Shown here: positions 33,649 to 41,499 of the stretch, in pieces | Layout of the letters: each line of letters opens with the position of its first letter | Numbering within the stretch: position 1 is the stretch's first letter | NCBI GenBank assembly: GCA_020632885.1 | Contig: JACKEQ010000011.1 | Coordinates: forward strand, 62,001-126,000 | Direction: 5' to 3' | DNA length: 64,000 bases | From: Alphaproteobacteria bacterium | Lineage (GTDB): Bacteria > Myxococcota_A > UBA796 > GCA-2862545 | The notes under the pieces: model-generated | Told to the model about the DNA's origin: nothing | Databases searched by the model: none | The model's input: the letters and a program-made list of their open reading frames with translations, nothing else | Made by a program: the position numbers and the translations under genes

Positions 33649-33654
33649 TAGACT
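33649..33654 (+). promoter_or_regulatory. Candidate -10 hexamer TAGACT
   Basis: Lies 18 bases before the GTG at 33673. The identical hexamer at the identical distance is found before the M1/M28 peptidase gene (19441-19446, minus strand). Confidence 0.3.
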
Positions 33655-33672
33655 CGGTGTCCCGGAGGTCCC

Positions 33673-33882
33673 GTGAAGAAGCCGAACCTGATGCCGCTCC
33701 TCGCTCTCGCCACGCTCGGGTGCCCCAACCCCGGGGAGCCTGCGCCGCCGCCAGGGGAGCCCGCCGAGGACACCAGCGAGCCCGATCCGCCTGGCATGCC
33801 GGCCGAGGCCTCCGCGACGCCCGAGCGCGCGCCGTCCCTGCCGGGTCTGCGCCGTCCGGGTCAGGCCATCGAGAAGCGGTGA
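33673..33882 (+). CDS. Micro-lipoprotein, Pro/Glu-rich
   Basis: 69 residues from GTG 33673, preceded by CGGAGGTCCC. The signal ends ALATLGCPNP (lipidated Cys17) and the mature 53 residues are Pro, Glu and Ala-rich with no structure-forming motif. Its last codons overlap the start of the JmjC hydroxylase gene (GTGA), so the two are made together. The mature chain is rich in Pro, Asp and Arg, possible hydroxylation targets, but an enzyme-substrate relation is only a guess from gene order. Confidence 0.7.
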   Translation: MKKPNLMPLLALATLGCPNPGEPAPPPGEPAEDTSEPDPPGMPAEASATPERAPSLPGLRRPGQAIEKR

Positions 33883-34808
33883 GCCTCTCGGACGCGTGGG
33901 TCGCCTGGATCGCGGGCAGCCTGCTGCGCCGCCAGTCCGAGGCATCCATCGTGGCCGCTCTCGTGGAGGAGGGGCTCACGGAGGCGCGTGCGCGCGAGGA
34001 GGTCGCCGCGGTGGCCGCCAGCCCCGTCCTCGCGGGTGCGGAGCTCGCGGTGAGCCCGTTCCGGCGGGCTTCCCTGCTTCGTCGCACCGTGCTGCGGACG
34101 GCGGACCGGGACGTACCGCGCATCCCGGCAGGGCCGCTCTACCTCGAGGCCTTCGCCGTCACCCAGACGCCGGTCGTGCTCGAGGGCGCCACGGCCCACT
34201 GGCCGACCTGGACGTGGGGGGGCCTGCGGGCCCGGTTCGGCGACCGTGAGGTCACGGCCCTCGTCGACCGCGACAGCCGCCCGGAGCACGACCGCGACCA
34301 CGCGCCGCACGTGCGTGCGATGCCGTTCTCCGCGCTGATCGACCGCTGTCTCGACCCCGCCACCGGCAACGACGTCTACGCGACGGCCCGCAACGAGCTC
34401 GCGAAGGGCGCCCTGGCGGACCTGGTGGGCGAGCTTCCCCCGCTGCCCGGCATCGTCCCCGACCCCGCGCGGGGCACGGGTCTGCTCGTGGGTGCGGCGG
34501 GTGCCACGACCGCTCTGCACTACGACATCAGCACCGTGCTCCTCTGCCAGCAGATCGGGCGCAAGCGCGTGTGGCTCGTGGCGCCCGAGGAGGACGTCGA
34601 GGAGTCGGCGGCCACCCACTGGGCGGAGCCCTTCGACCTCGACGCCCCCGGTCGTGCGGTCCGCGAGGTCGTGGTGTCTCCGGGGGACGCGCTGTCCATC
34701 CCGGCGGGCTGGTGGCATGCGGCCGTCGCGCTGGACCCCTGTGTCACGGTCACCCTCGCGGGCCTCGCCGTGCGCAGCAACCGCCACGACTGGCTCGCGG
34801 CGCGCTGA
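33879..34808 (+). CDS. JmjC/cupin-like Fe(II)/2-oxoglutarate hydroxylase
   Basis: 309 residues from GTG 33879 (GTGA overlap). Residues about 85-300 match the cupin-8/JmjC hydroxylase pattern: LEGATAHWPTW at the N-terminal side, the HxD iron motif H214-Y-D216, IGRKRVWLVAPEE, and the distal His280 in IPAGWWHAA. The N-terminal 60 residues look helical (SIVAALVEEGLTEARAREEV). Enzymes of this fold hydroxylate side chains of proteins, including ribosomal ones, or small molecules. The gene converges on the methyltransferase with 3 bases between stops. Confidence 0.85.
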   Translation: MSLSDAWVAWIAGSLLRRQSEASIVAALVEEGLTEARAREEVAAVAASPVLAGAELAVSPFRRASLLRRTVLRTADRDVPRIPAGPLYLEAFAVTQTPVVLEGATAHWPTWTWGGLRARFGDREVTALVDRDSRPEHDRDHAPHVRAMPFSALIDRCLDPATGNDVYATARNELAKGALADLVGELPPLPGIVPDPARGTGLLVGAAGATTALHYDISTVLLCQQIGRKRVWLVAPEEDVEESAATHWAEPFDLDAPGRAVREVVVSPGDALSIPAGWWHAAVALDPCVTVTLAGLAVRSNRHDWLAAR

Positions 34809-34811
34809 ACC

Positions 34812-35630
34812 TCAGGGGAGGACGGCCCGCCAGAGGCTGGTGGGTGGGTCCGCGCGCAGGCCGAGGCGCGCGAGTCCCTCGGACGCCCAGCGACCGATCC
34901 CGGCCGGCGCGTCCAGCGCCGTCACGGTGGCTCCCGGCACCCAGCGCTCGAGGTCGGCCGCGGGGTCGGTGGTCGCCCAGCCCACCTCGGGCACGACGAA
35001 CCGGTCGGTGGGACCCCAGCCGCGTCGTGCGCGCCGCGCGAACCAGGGAGGCACGGTGTCGAACACCACGGTCGCACCGGGCGCGAACCGCGCCAGGCTC
35101 GCGAAGACGTCGGCCACCTCGGGCTCGGGGGACGGCCAGAGCGCACCGCGGGCCGTGATCAGCGCGGGCCGGTCGCGGGGCACGAGGGGCATCCAGCTCC
35201 GCGAGGGAACGTCGGCGGGGACGTGCAGGTGGCGTGCATCCGGGGCGATGAAGGCCTCGCGGAGGCGGATGAGCTCGGGCCGGTCGACGACGATCCAACG
35301 CGCGGGCTGGCGGTGGACGCGGAACCTGCGGGTCTCGAGCGCCTCTCCGAGCGAGACGACCGTGCCGTCGGGGTGACGCGTGAGGAAGGCGTCCACCTCG
35401 CGGTCGACCGCGGCCGCGTGATGGACCTCTGCGAGGCCGGGCGTGCCGAACAGGGCGTGCAGATCGATGCCGAGCGCCTCGCGGATGCCGAGGGCCTTGG
35501 CGTCGCGCAGCAGGCTGTCGGGCCGGCGGGCTTCCTCGGCGCGCCCGTGGAGGTCCCAGAGCGCCAGACCCACCGAACCGTCGACCTGGAGGGCCAAGCG
35601 GGAGGGGAGGGGGCCGTCGTCGCTGAACAT
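34812..35630 (-). CDS. LCM-type (PPM1/TcmP-like) SAM-dependent methyltransferase
   Basis: 272 residues from ATG 35630, preceded by AGGAGAAGACC; the extra 28 codons upstream are rejected. The pattern is that of leucine carboxyl methyltransferase relatives: ARRPDSLLRDAKALGIREAL near the N-terminus, the degenerate SAM loop VVSLGEALETRRFRVHR, WIVVDRPELIRLRE for ribose binding, and FAPGATVVFDTVPPWF. Such enzymes O-methylate carboxyl or hydroxyl groups of natural products. The substrate is unknown. Confidence 0.8.
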   Translation of the reverse strand: MFSDDGPLPSRLALQVDGSVGLALWDLHGRAEEARRPDSLLRDAKALGIREALGIDLHALFGTPGLAEVHHAAAVDREVDAFLTRHPDGTVVSLGEALETRRFRVHRQPARWIVVDRPELIRLREAFIAPDARHLHVPADVPSRSWMPLVPRDRPALITARGALWPSPEPEVADVFASLARFAPGATVVFDTVPPWFARRARRGWGPTDRFVVPEVGWATTDPAADLERWVPGATVTALDAPAGIGRWASEGLARLGLRADPPTSLWRAVLP

Positions 35631-35758
35631 GGTCTTCTCCTGGTGTTCAGCTATCGGAGCCATGTTTCCGTTCTGCGACGATCGTGGGGCGTTCTCGCTG
35701 CACGTCGGCTGCACGCACGGTGCTGGAGACCTCCGGGGTCGGGGACGCCTGGCGGCCG

Positions 35759-35764
35759 TAGCTT
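35759..35764 (+). promoter_or_regulatory. Candidate -10 hexamer TAGCTT
   Basis: Lies 15 bases before the ATG of the Coq4-family gene, with GGTGGAGG in between. It is part of the recurring TAnnnT set in this window. Confidence 0.3.
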
Positions 35765-35779
35765 CGGGGTGGAGGCACG

Positions 35780-36250
35780 ATGGACCCCCGACACGCCCTG
35801 CTCACCTTCCTGTTCGCCCACTCCTGGCGCCCGTGGGCGTGGCTGAAGCGCCGCGAGCCCTGGGGGCTCTCGCCCCTCGAGCTGGCCCGATGGCCGCCCG
35901 GTACATTGGGAGAGGCCCTGGGTCGCTACCTCTGCGCCATGGGTTTCGAGCTCATGGACAAGCTCGAGTCCCACGACGTCGCCCACCTGCTCACGGGCGT
36001 GGCCACCGACGTTCCCGGCGAGATCGCGCTCCAGTACCTGCTCGCGGGCAACGGCAAGCGGAGCGCGTACATGGGGGCCGTCCTGGTGGTCGGAGCCGTC
36101 CTGTTCCCCGAGCGCCACCAGGAGTGGCGAGCCGCCTTCGCGCGCGGACGGGAGCTGGCACCCTTCCACCACCTCGACTTCCGCGCCCTGCTGGATGCGC
36201 CGTTCGGGGAGCTGGTGGACTACGTGGAAGGCCGTCGGGCCGCGGCCTGA
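35780..36250 (+). CDS. Coq4-family protein
   Basis: 156 residues, ATG 35780 after GTGGAGGC. The family's metal motif HDxxH-x11-E is complete: H65-D-V-A-H69 and E81 (SHDVAHLLTGVATDVPGEIA). Family members in eukaryotes act in coenzyme Q ring decarboxylation/hydroxylation; bacterial members are scattered and mostly uncharacterised. No other quinone-biosynthesis gene is next to it. The N-terminal AHSWRPWAWLKRREPWG is Trp-rich and could face the membrane. Confidence 0.75.
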   Translation: MDPRHALLTFLFAHSWRPWAWLKRREPWGLSPLELARWPPGTLGEALGRYLCAMGFELMDKLESHDVAHLLTGVATDVPGEIALQYLLAGNGKRSAYMGAVLVVGAVLFPERHQEWRAAFARGRELAPFHHLDFRALLDAPFGELVDYVEGRRAAA

Positions 36251-36254
36251 GACC

Positions 36255-36965
36255 TCACCGTCGACCGAGGAGCCACCAGGGCGCGCCGAGCGGGGCGGAC
36301 GCGCATCCCTTCGTCTTCAGGACCTCGGTCTCGGTGGGGAGCGAGACGCCCTCACACAGGTCGTCGGGGTCGTCCGCGCAGACCCAGACGGGCTGGCCCA
36401 GCTCGCCGTTCGCCTGCCGGACGACGGCCTGGGCGCACAGGGCCCGCGTGCCGTCCTCGTCGCGGGAGGCCTCGAGGCCCATGACGAGCGGACCGCCGCC
36501 CGCGAAGCTCACGCCGGTGGGGTCCCGTTGGTCGTCCGCCCGCACCGAGACCCATCCCCACGGGTCGCCCACCGCCCACGCCTGCACCTGCCAGGCCTTC
36601 CGACCGTCTGCCCAGGGCTCGACGGAGGCCACGCACGCGGCTCCGGTGGTGGGACCGGCGAACCGGTCGGACGTGAAGAAGCCGAACTGCTCCCAGGAAT
36701 CGGGGTCGGCCCCGACCACGACGCCGGAGAACGGTGGCCAGGTGTCTCCCGGTGGCCCGAGCACGCAGGGCTCCGCGATGCCGAGCTCGCTGTTCATCTG
36801 GCGGAGGGGCTGCCCGTAGTCGGCGCCGACGGTGACGATGGCGTCGCACAGGCCATCGGCGACGATCACTCCGTTGATGGGAGCGTCGTTGCGGGATGGG
36901 CTGGCGACGATGACGTGCGTGGGTGGAGGGGGCGGGATGGCGATTGCGGTGGTGAGCAGGAGCAT
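36255..36965 (-). CDS. Secreted protein with short GC-tail
   Basis: 236 residues from ATG 36965, which has no ribosome-binding sequence and may be leaderless or weakly translated. A short signal (MLLLTTAIAIPPPPP) leads to an unrecognised beta-rich domain with several cysteines. The C-terminus LKTKGCASAPLGAPWWLLGRR-like tail parallels the KGCSTAP tail of the subtilase at 19511: Lys-Gly-Cys, Ala-Pro, a few apolar residues and a terminal Arg-Arg. It looks like a shortened MYXO-CTERM-type sorting signal. Function unknown. Confidence 0.65.
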   Translation of the reverse strand: MLLLTTAIAIPPPPPTHVIVASPSRNDAPINGVIVADGLCDAIVTVGADYGQPLRQMNSELGIAEPCVLGPPGDTWPPFSGVVVGADPDSWEQFGFFTSDRFAGPTTGAACVASVEPWADGRKAWQVQAWAVGDPWGWVSVRADDQRDPTGVSFAGGGPLVMGLEASRDEDGTRALCAQAVVRQANGELGQPVWVCADDPDDLCEGVSLPTETEVLKTKGCASAPLGAPWWLLGRR

Positions 36966-37050
36966 GGCGCATCTTGCCCGAAGATCGGGGGCGCCGCAGG
37001 GTGGATGGCGCACATGGAGCCGATCCCGGAGGCGAGGATCGCGTCGGGTC

Positions 37051-37584
37051 TCAGATCGACTCGGTCCAGACGAGCTCGACGGGCGGCACGACGTCCGCGG
37101 CCTCGCGGACCAGGACGAAGCTCCCGTCCGCATGGTGGGCCTCGGCGCGCCAGATGTGCTCGTGGACGCTCTCGGCCGGGCCTTCCCAGGCGTCGGTGAG
37201 CACGGCGTTCCAGCCGGTGCCGTCCACGCGCGTGTCGGCGGTGTGGCGTCGGACCCTCCAGAACCCGCCCGCGGCGAGCATGTCCTCCGTGATCTCCGGG
37301 AAGGACCCGTACCGCTCGCGCGCCAGCCGGGTCGCCAGGGCCAGGAAGTCCGCGACGGTGGGGGTGGGCTCGCGGAGGGTCCGGCGTAGCCAGATCTCGA
37401 GCTGCTCACCCTGGAAGCGGCTCGCGCGGGCCCGCACCGCCTCGAGCAGAGCGGGGTCGGACCGCAGCACGTCCACCAGGGCGGGAAGGACGGAGTCGGG
37501 GTACCAACGCCACATCTCCTCGGCGAATCGATCGGGCTCGTGCGTGATGGCGAGCAGCTCGGGGGGCCTCAGCATCCGCGGCAT
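37051..37584 (-). CDS. Hypothetical protein
   Basis: 177 residues from ATG 37584, chosen because AGGAG lies 6 bases upstream. Composition is helical and charged (RFAEEMWRWYPDSVLPALVD, LEAVRARASRFQGEQLEIW) with a more beta-like C-terminus (GTGWNAVLTDAWEGPAESV). No signal peptide, membrane segment or family motif was recognised. It is 85 bases upstream of the short-tail secreted protein on the same strand. Confidence 0.65.
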   Translation of the reverse strand: MPRMLRPPELLAITHEPDRFAEEMWRWYPDSVLPALVDVLRSDPALLEAVRARASRFQGEQLEIWLRRTLREPTPTVADFLALATRLARERYGSFPEITEDMLAAGGFWRVRRHTADTRVDGTGWNAVLTDAWEGPAESVHEHIWRAEAHHADGSFVLVREAADVVPPVELVWTESI

Positions 37585-37819
37585 GCAAACTCCTGGAGAT
37601 GGAACGCCGCGTTGCCGCGGAGGTGCGGGTGAAGATGCCCTGGCCCCCTGTTTCGTCGGAGCAGGCACCGCCGCCTCCGACGTCGAGGCTTTGCCAGCGG
37701 GGGGCGCACGCGACCACGATGGGCGACGAGGGCACCGCGACGGCCGCCGACGTGCTCGACTCGTGGTACTACGGCGGCCTGCCGTAAGCACGCCGGATAC
37801 CGGAGAGCGGGAGGACAGG
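37585..37819. other. Longest gene-free stretch, divergent promoter region of proS
   Basis: 235 bases between divergent genes. A 62-codon open frame here has poor composition and no supporting motif and is not called. GGATAC at 37795-37800 is a weak -10 candidate for proS. No T-box, attenuator hairpin or repeat was seen. Confidence 0.5.
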
Positions 37820-39550
37820 ATGAAGGTCAGCTCGCTCTTCGGCACGGCGGTGAAGGAGTCGCCTGCCGACGTCGACACCGCCAACCACGAGCTCCTGGTG
37901 CGCGCCGGCTACATCCGGCAGCTCGGGGCGGGCATCTACACGGCGATGCCGCTCGGGCTGCGTGCGCTGCGACGGATCGAGGGCATCCTGCGCGACGAGA
38001 TGGACGGGATCGGTGGGCAGGAGATCGCCATGCCCGTCGTGCATCCCGCAGACGTCTGGAAGGCGAGTGGCCGCTGGGACCAGGTGGGTCCCGAGATGGT
38101 CCGGCTCAAGGACCGGAAGGGCGCCGACCTCGCCCTCGCGATGACCCACGAGGAGGTCGTGGCCTGGCACGCCCTCGGCGAGGTGCGCTCCTGGCGGCAG
38201 CTCCCGATGCTCGTCTACCAGATCCAGACCAAGTTCCGCGACGAGCCCCGGGCTCGCGGTGGGCTCGTGCGGGTGCGCGAGTTCACGATGAAGGACAGCT
38301 ACTCGCTCGACCGCGACGAGGCCGGCCTGCAGGTGCAGTACGACGCCCACCTCGCGGCCTACGGTCGCATCTTCGCGCGCTGCGGGCTGCCCGTGGTGGT
38401 CGTGCGCAGCGACACGGGGATGATGGGCGGTCGGGTGGCCCACGAGCTCATGTACGTGAGCAGCATCGGCGACGACCACCTGCTCCTGTGTGACGGCTGC
38501 GGGTACGCCGCGAACCGCGAGGTCGCCGACTACCGGGTGCCGGCGGACGACGGCGAGGCCCGTCCCTACGAGAAGGTCGCCACGCCGGGGGCCGCCACCA
38601 TCGCGGAGCTCGCGGCCTTCCTCGGCATCGAGGCCCGGCAGACCGCGAAGGTCGTGCTGTACTGGGCGACGCGCGCCGATCCGGCCGTCCCGGACGGGCT
38701 CGTCATGGCTGTGGTGCGCGGCGACACGGACGCCAACGACGTCGCCGTGGGCCGCGCGGCGGGGGCGAGCGCCCTGCGGGCCGCGACGACGGACGAGATC
38801 ACCGCGGCGGGTGTGGTCCCAGGGTACGCCAGCCCCATCGGAGCCGACCGGTCGCGGGTCACGGTCGTGGTGGACACTCTGGTCGAGGCGTCGCCGGCGC
38901 TCGTCGCGGGGGCCAACGGCGCGGGGTTCCACCTGCTGAACACGCGCTGCGGCCGGGACTACACGCCCGACCACGTGGGTGTCGTGGCCCTGGCACCCGA
39001 GGGTGCCCTCTGTGCCGTGTGTGGCGCGACCCTCCGCACGGCCCGCGGGGTGGAGGTGGGCAACGTCTTCCAGCTCGGCACCCGCTACACCGATGCGGTC
39101 GGGGCCACCTGGCTCGACGAGCACGGCAGGGCCCAGCCGATCGTCATGGGGAGCTATGGCATCGGCGTGGGACGCCTGCTGGCCTGCGTGGCCGAGGAGC
39201 ACCACGACGCATCGGGGCTCTGCCTGCCGATCGCGGTCGCGCCGTTCCCCGTCGCCCTGGTCGCCATGGCGCGCAAGCCCGGCACCCAGGAGCGCGCAGA
39301 CGCCCTGTACGCCGAGCTTCGTTCCGCGGGTGTGGAGGTGCTCTACGACGACCGCCCCAAGCTCTCGCCCGGCGTGAAGCTCGCGGAGGCCGACCTGCGC
39401 GGCATGCCGCTCCGGGTCGTCGTGAGCGACCGGGGGCTCGCGGAGGGGCACGTCGAGCTGAAGCGGCGTGCGGGCGGGGAGCCCTGGTCGGTGCCCGTGG
39501 ACGCCGCAGTGGACGCCATCCGGGCCGAGCTCGTGAGCCTGCGGGCCTGA
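37820..39550 (+). CDS. proS: Prolyl-tRNA synthetase, bacterial type with editing domain
   Basis: 576 residues, ATG 37820 after GGGAGGACAG. This cytosolic class II enzyme charges tRNA-Pro. Class II motif 1 region lies near GYIRQLGAGIYTAMPLGLRAL, motif 2 at FRDEPRARGGLVRVREF, motif 3 at GSYGIGVGRLLA. A YbaK-like editing domain (about 230-390), which clears Ala-tRNA-Pro, is inserted between motifs 2 and 3. Two CxxC pairs (CDGCGYAANRE and CAVCGATLRT) flank it and could hold zinc. The anticodon-binding domain forms the C-terminus. The length is normal for the family. It is the only core translation gene in the window. Confidence 0.97.
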   Translation: MKVSSLFGTAVKESPADVDTANHELLVRAGYIRQLGAGIYTAMPLGLRALRRIEGILRDEMDGIGGQEIAMPVVHPADVWKASGRWDQVGPEMVRLKDRKGADLALAMTHEEVVAWHALGEVRSWRQLPMLVYQIQTKFRDEPRARGGLVRVREFTMKDSYSLDRDEAGLQVQYDAHLAAYGRIFARCGLPVVVVRSDTGMMGGRVAHELMYVSSIGDDHLLLCDGCGYAANREVADYRVPADDGEARPYEKVATPGAATIAELAAFLGIEARQTAKVVLYWATRADPAVPDGLVMAVVRGDTDANDVAVGRAAGASALRAATTDEITAAGVVPGYASPIGADRSRVTVVVDTLVEASPALVAGANGAGFHLLNTRCGRDYTPDHVGVVALAPEGALCAVCGATLRTARGVEVGNVFQLGTRYTDAVGATWLDEHGRAQPIVMGSYGIGVGRLLACVAEEHHDASGLCLPIAVAPFPVALVAMARKPGTQERADALYAELRSAGVEVLYDDRPKLSPGVKLAEADLRGMPLRVVVSDRGLAEGHVELKRRAGGEPWSVPVDAAVDAIRAELVSLRA

Positions 39551-39551
39551 C

Positions 39552-40592
39552 GTGGCACTCTCGGATGCCCTGGAGGCCGGCGATCTGCGCGCGTTCCGTC
39601 GCGAGCTCGCCGGTCGCGGGCACGTCGAGTCCTTCGCCGGCACCCAGCTCGTCCTCGAGGTCGCGCGGCGGGCACCGGTGACCTTCGTGGAGGCCCTGCT
39701 CGACGCCGGGTTGCCCATCGACACCCCCGACCGCACCGGGACGACGCTGCTGCGCGCGGCCGTCCGGGCCGACCGACTCGACACGGCGCGGCTGTTGCTC
39801 CGCCGGGGTGCCCGGATCACCGAGCTGGACCTGCTCGATGGTGTGTCGTGGGCCTCCACGGCGGTGGTCGCGGAGCTCCTGAACGTGGGTGTTGATCCGA
39901 GTGGGGTGGACGGCATCGGGCGGTCGACCCTCCAGGTGGCCGGCGAGCGCGGCAACGAGGATCTGGTGTTCCTGCTGCTCGAGCACGGCGCGGACCCGCT
40001 CGCGGGCGAAGACCCTCCGCTGGCGGCCTGCCTCGCGGGTCATCCCGACGCGGCGCGGGTCCTCGCCGCCGCCGCGGGCGCCCGTCTACCGCCGGTCGAG
40101 GACCTCTGGGAGGCCATCGCCTACGGGCTGGGAGGGTCGTCCGAGGACTTCTGGGACGACACGCTCCTCCCGGGCGAGCTCCCCGAGCGCTGGAGCGCGC
40201 TGCCCCTCGCCGCGCGTGCCCAGCTCACCGAGCTCTCGGCGGGTCGGCCGGTGTTCGGGTTCACCACCCTGGCCGCCTTCGAGGCCGTGGAGCTGGCGGA
40301 CGAGCTCGTGGCGCGCCCGCCTCCTGCCGCTGCCGTGGCGGAGGATGGCCCCATCCAGACGGTGGGATTCCATCCGTCGTGGGTGCCGCTCGCTCGGGAG
40401 GCCGACCAGCTCCTCGTCGTCGATCTCGCACCCGGTCCGCTCGGGCTCCGCGGCCAGGTCCTGCACGTGACGCGTGCCGGCGGGCCCCTCGGGGTCGTCG
40501 CGAGCGGGTGGGGGATGCTGCTCCACCGGCAGGCGCGGAGCCTCGCCGAGGATCAGCTCGACACGGAGCCGTTCACGGTGCCGCCGGGGTGA
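39552..40592 (+). CDS. Ankyrin-repeat protein with SMI1/KNR4-type C-terminus
   Basis: 346 residues from GTG 39552, one base after the proS stop. The first 190 residues contain ankyrin-like units (TGTTLLRAAVRADRLDTARL-LLRRGA, STLQVAGERGNEDLVFLLLEHGADP). The C-terminal 150 residues end with FHPSWVPLAREADQLLVVD, PGPLGLRGQVLHV and GVVASGWGMLLHR, the signature of SMI1/KNR4 (SUKH) proteins, many of which are immunity proteins against contact-dependent toxins. No toxin gene is adjacent. Its 3' end overlaps the outer-membrane protein gene on the other strand by 20 bases. Confidence 0.8.
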   Translation: MALSDALEAGDLRAFRRELAGRGHVESFAGTQLVLEVARRAPVTFVEALLDAGLPIDTPDRTGTTLLRAAVRADRLDTARLLLRRGARITELDLLDGVSWASTAVVAELLNVGVDPSGVDGIGRSTLQVAGERGNEDLVFLLLEHGADPLAGEDPPLAACLAGHPDAARVLAAAAGARLPPVEDLWEAIAYGLGGSSEDFWDDTLLPGELPERWSALPLAARAQLTELSAGRPVFGFTTLAAFEAVELADELVARPPPAAAVAEDGPIQTVGFHPSWVPLAREADQLLVVDLAPGPLGLRGQVLHVTRAGGPLGVVASGWGMLLHRQARSLAEDQLDTEPFTVPPG

Positions 40593-41499
40593 CCATGCGC
40601 TTCGGGCGGTACCAGCCCACGCCGACCGAGATGGCGGTGGTGTCGTAGGGGTTGTTGAGGGCGAACACCGTGGCCAGCCCGGAGATCGAGACGGTGAACC
40701 CGTCCGCCGAGTGGATGCCGATGCGTCCCCCGACCTTGGTCTGGTGGCCGTACAGGCTCGCGAAGCCGTCCAGGGTGGCGAGCGGTGCCGCGGTCACGTT
40801 GTAGCCACGCAGCTTCGAGAAGTGCGTCACGAGCGGGCCGACGGACCACCAGCCGCGCGGCGACACGACGAAACCCCCGTCGCCGCCGACCTCGTCGGAG
40901 GGGATCTTGGGCTGGTCGTCCACGGCGGGCTGGTGGGGGAAGCGGTAGAAGTACGAGCCGGTCGCCGCGACCTGGTACCAGCCCTGGGACCCCAGCGCGC
41001 CGGTGCGTCCGAGGGAGAGCTGCGCACCGACGTCCACCTGGCCGTCTCCACGCTTGGTGAGCCTGCCGCGCTCGTCCGCGTAGGCCTCGCCGATGCGCGT
41101 CGCGAGGGCCAGCGAGACGGTGAGGGGCCGCAGCGCGGCCTCGTCGAGCAGCCGGCCCTTCACCTTGAGGACGACGTCCGCCAGCCCCTTGCTGGTCACG
41201 CAGAAGTCCGGCCGCGGGGCGTCGGTGGTGCAGCCAGGTGACTCGGACTGGGTGGCCCGGACGTGTCGCCAGGGGACCTGGGCCTCGGCCTCCACGCCGC
41301 GGACCAGACCCCGGGTGACCACCGCGCGCAGGTCGGTGGCCACGATGGCGGTCGGCAGGGCGATGGGCGTGCGCTCCACGCCGTCGTTGAAGCCCGTGAA
41401 CCGGAGGGAGGTGACACCCACGAAGACGTTCGTGTCGCCCGCGGCGAGGGTCCACGGACCGTCGCCCGCCAGGGCTGTGGCGAGCAGGGTGAGGATCAT
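40573..41499 (-). CDS. Outer-membrane beta-barrel protein
   Basis: 308 residues from ATG 41499, a 4-base ATGA overlap with the Ser/Thr kinase stop. Signal peptide MILTLLATALAGDG. The mature protein is a series of amphipathic strands (TDLRAVVTRGLVRGVEAEAQ, LTVSLALATRIGEAYAD, GGRIGIHSADGFTVSISG) as in MetA-pathway/OmpA-like or phenol-degradation-type barrels of unknown function. Expression is coupled to a transmembrane kinase, an unusual pairing. Confidence 0.72.
   Translation of the reverse strand: MILTLLATALAGDGPWTLAAGDTNVFVGVTSLRFTGFNDGVERTPIALPTAIVATDLRAVVTRGLVRGVEAEAQVPWRHVRATQSESPGCTTDAPRPDFCVTSKGLADVVLKVKGRLLDEAALRPLTVSLALATRIGEAYADERGRLTKRGDGQVDVGAQLSLGRTGALGSQGWYQVAATGSYFYRFPHQPAVDDQPKIPSDEVGGDGGFVVSPRGWWSVGPLVTHFSKLRGYNVTAAPLATLDGFASLYGHQTKVGGRIGIHSADGFTVSISGLATVFALNNPYDTTAISVGVGWYRPKRMVTPAAP

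Noticed and set aside
37599..37787. 62-codon frame upstream of proS
   Set aside because: No ribosome-binding site, no motif, composition unlike neighbouring genes.
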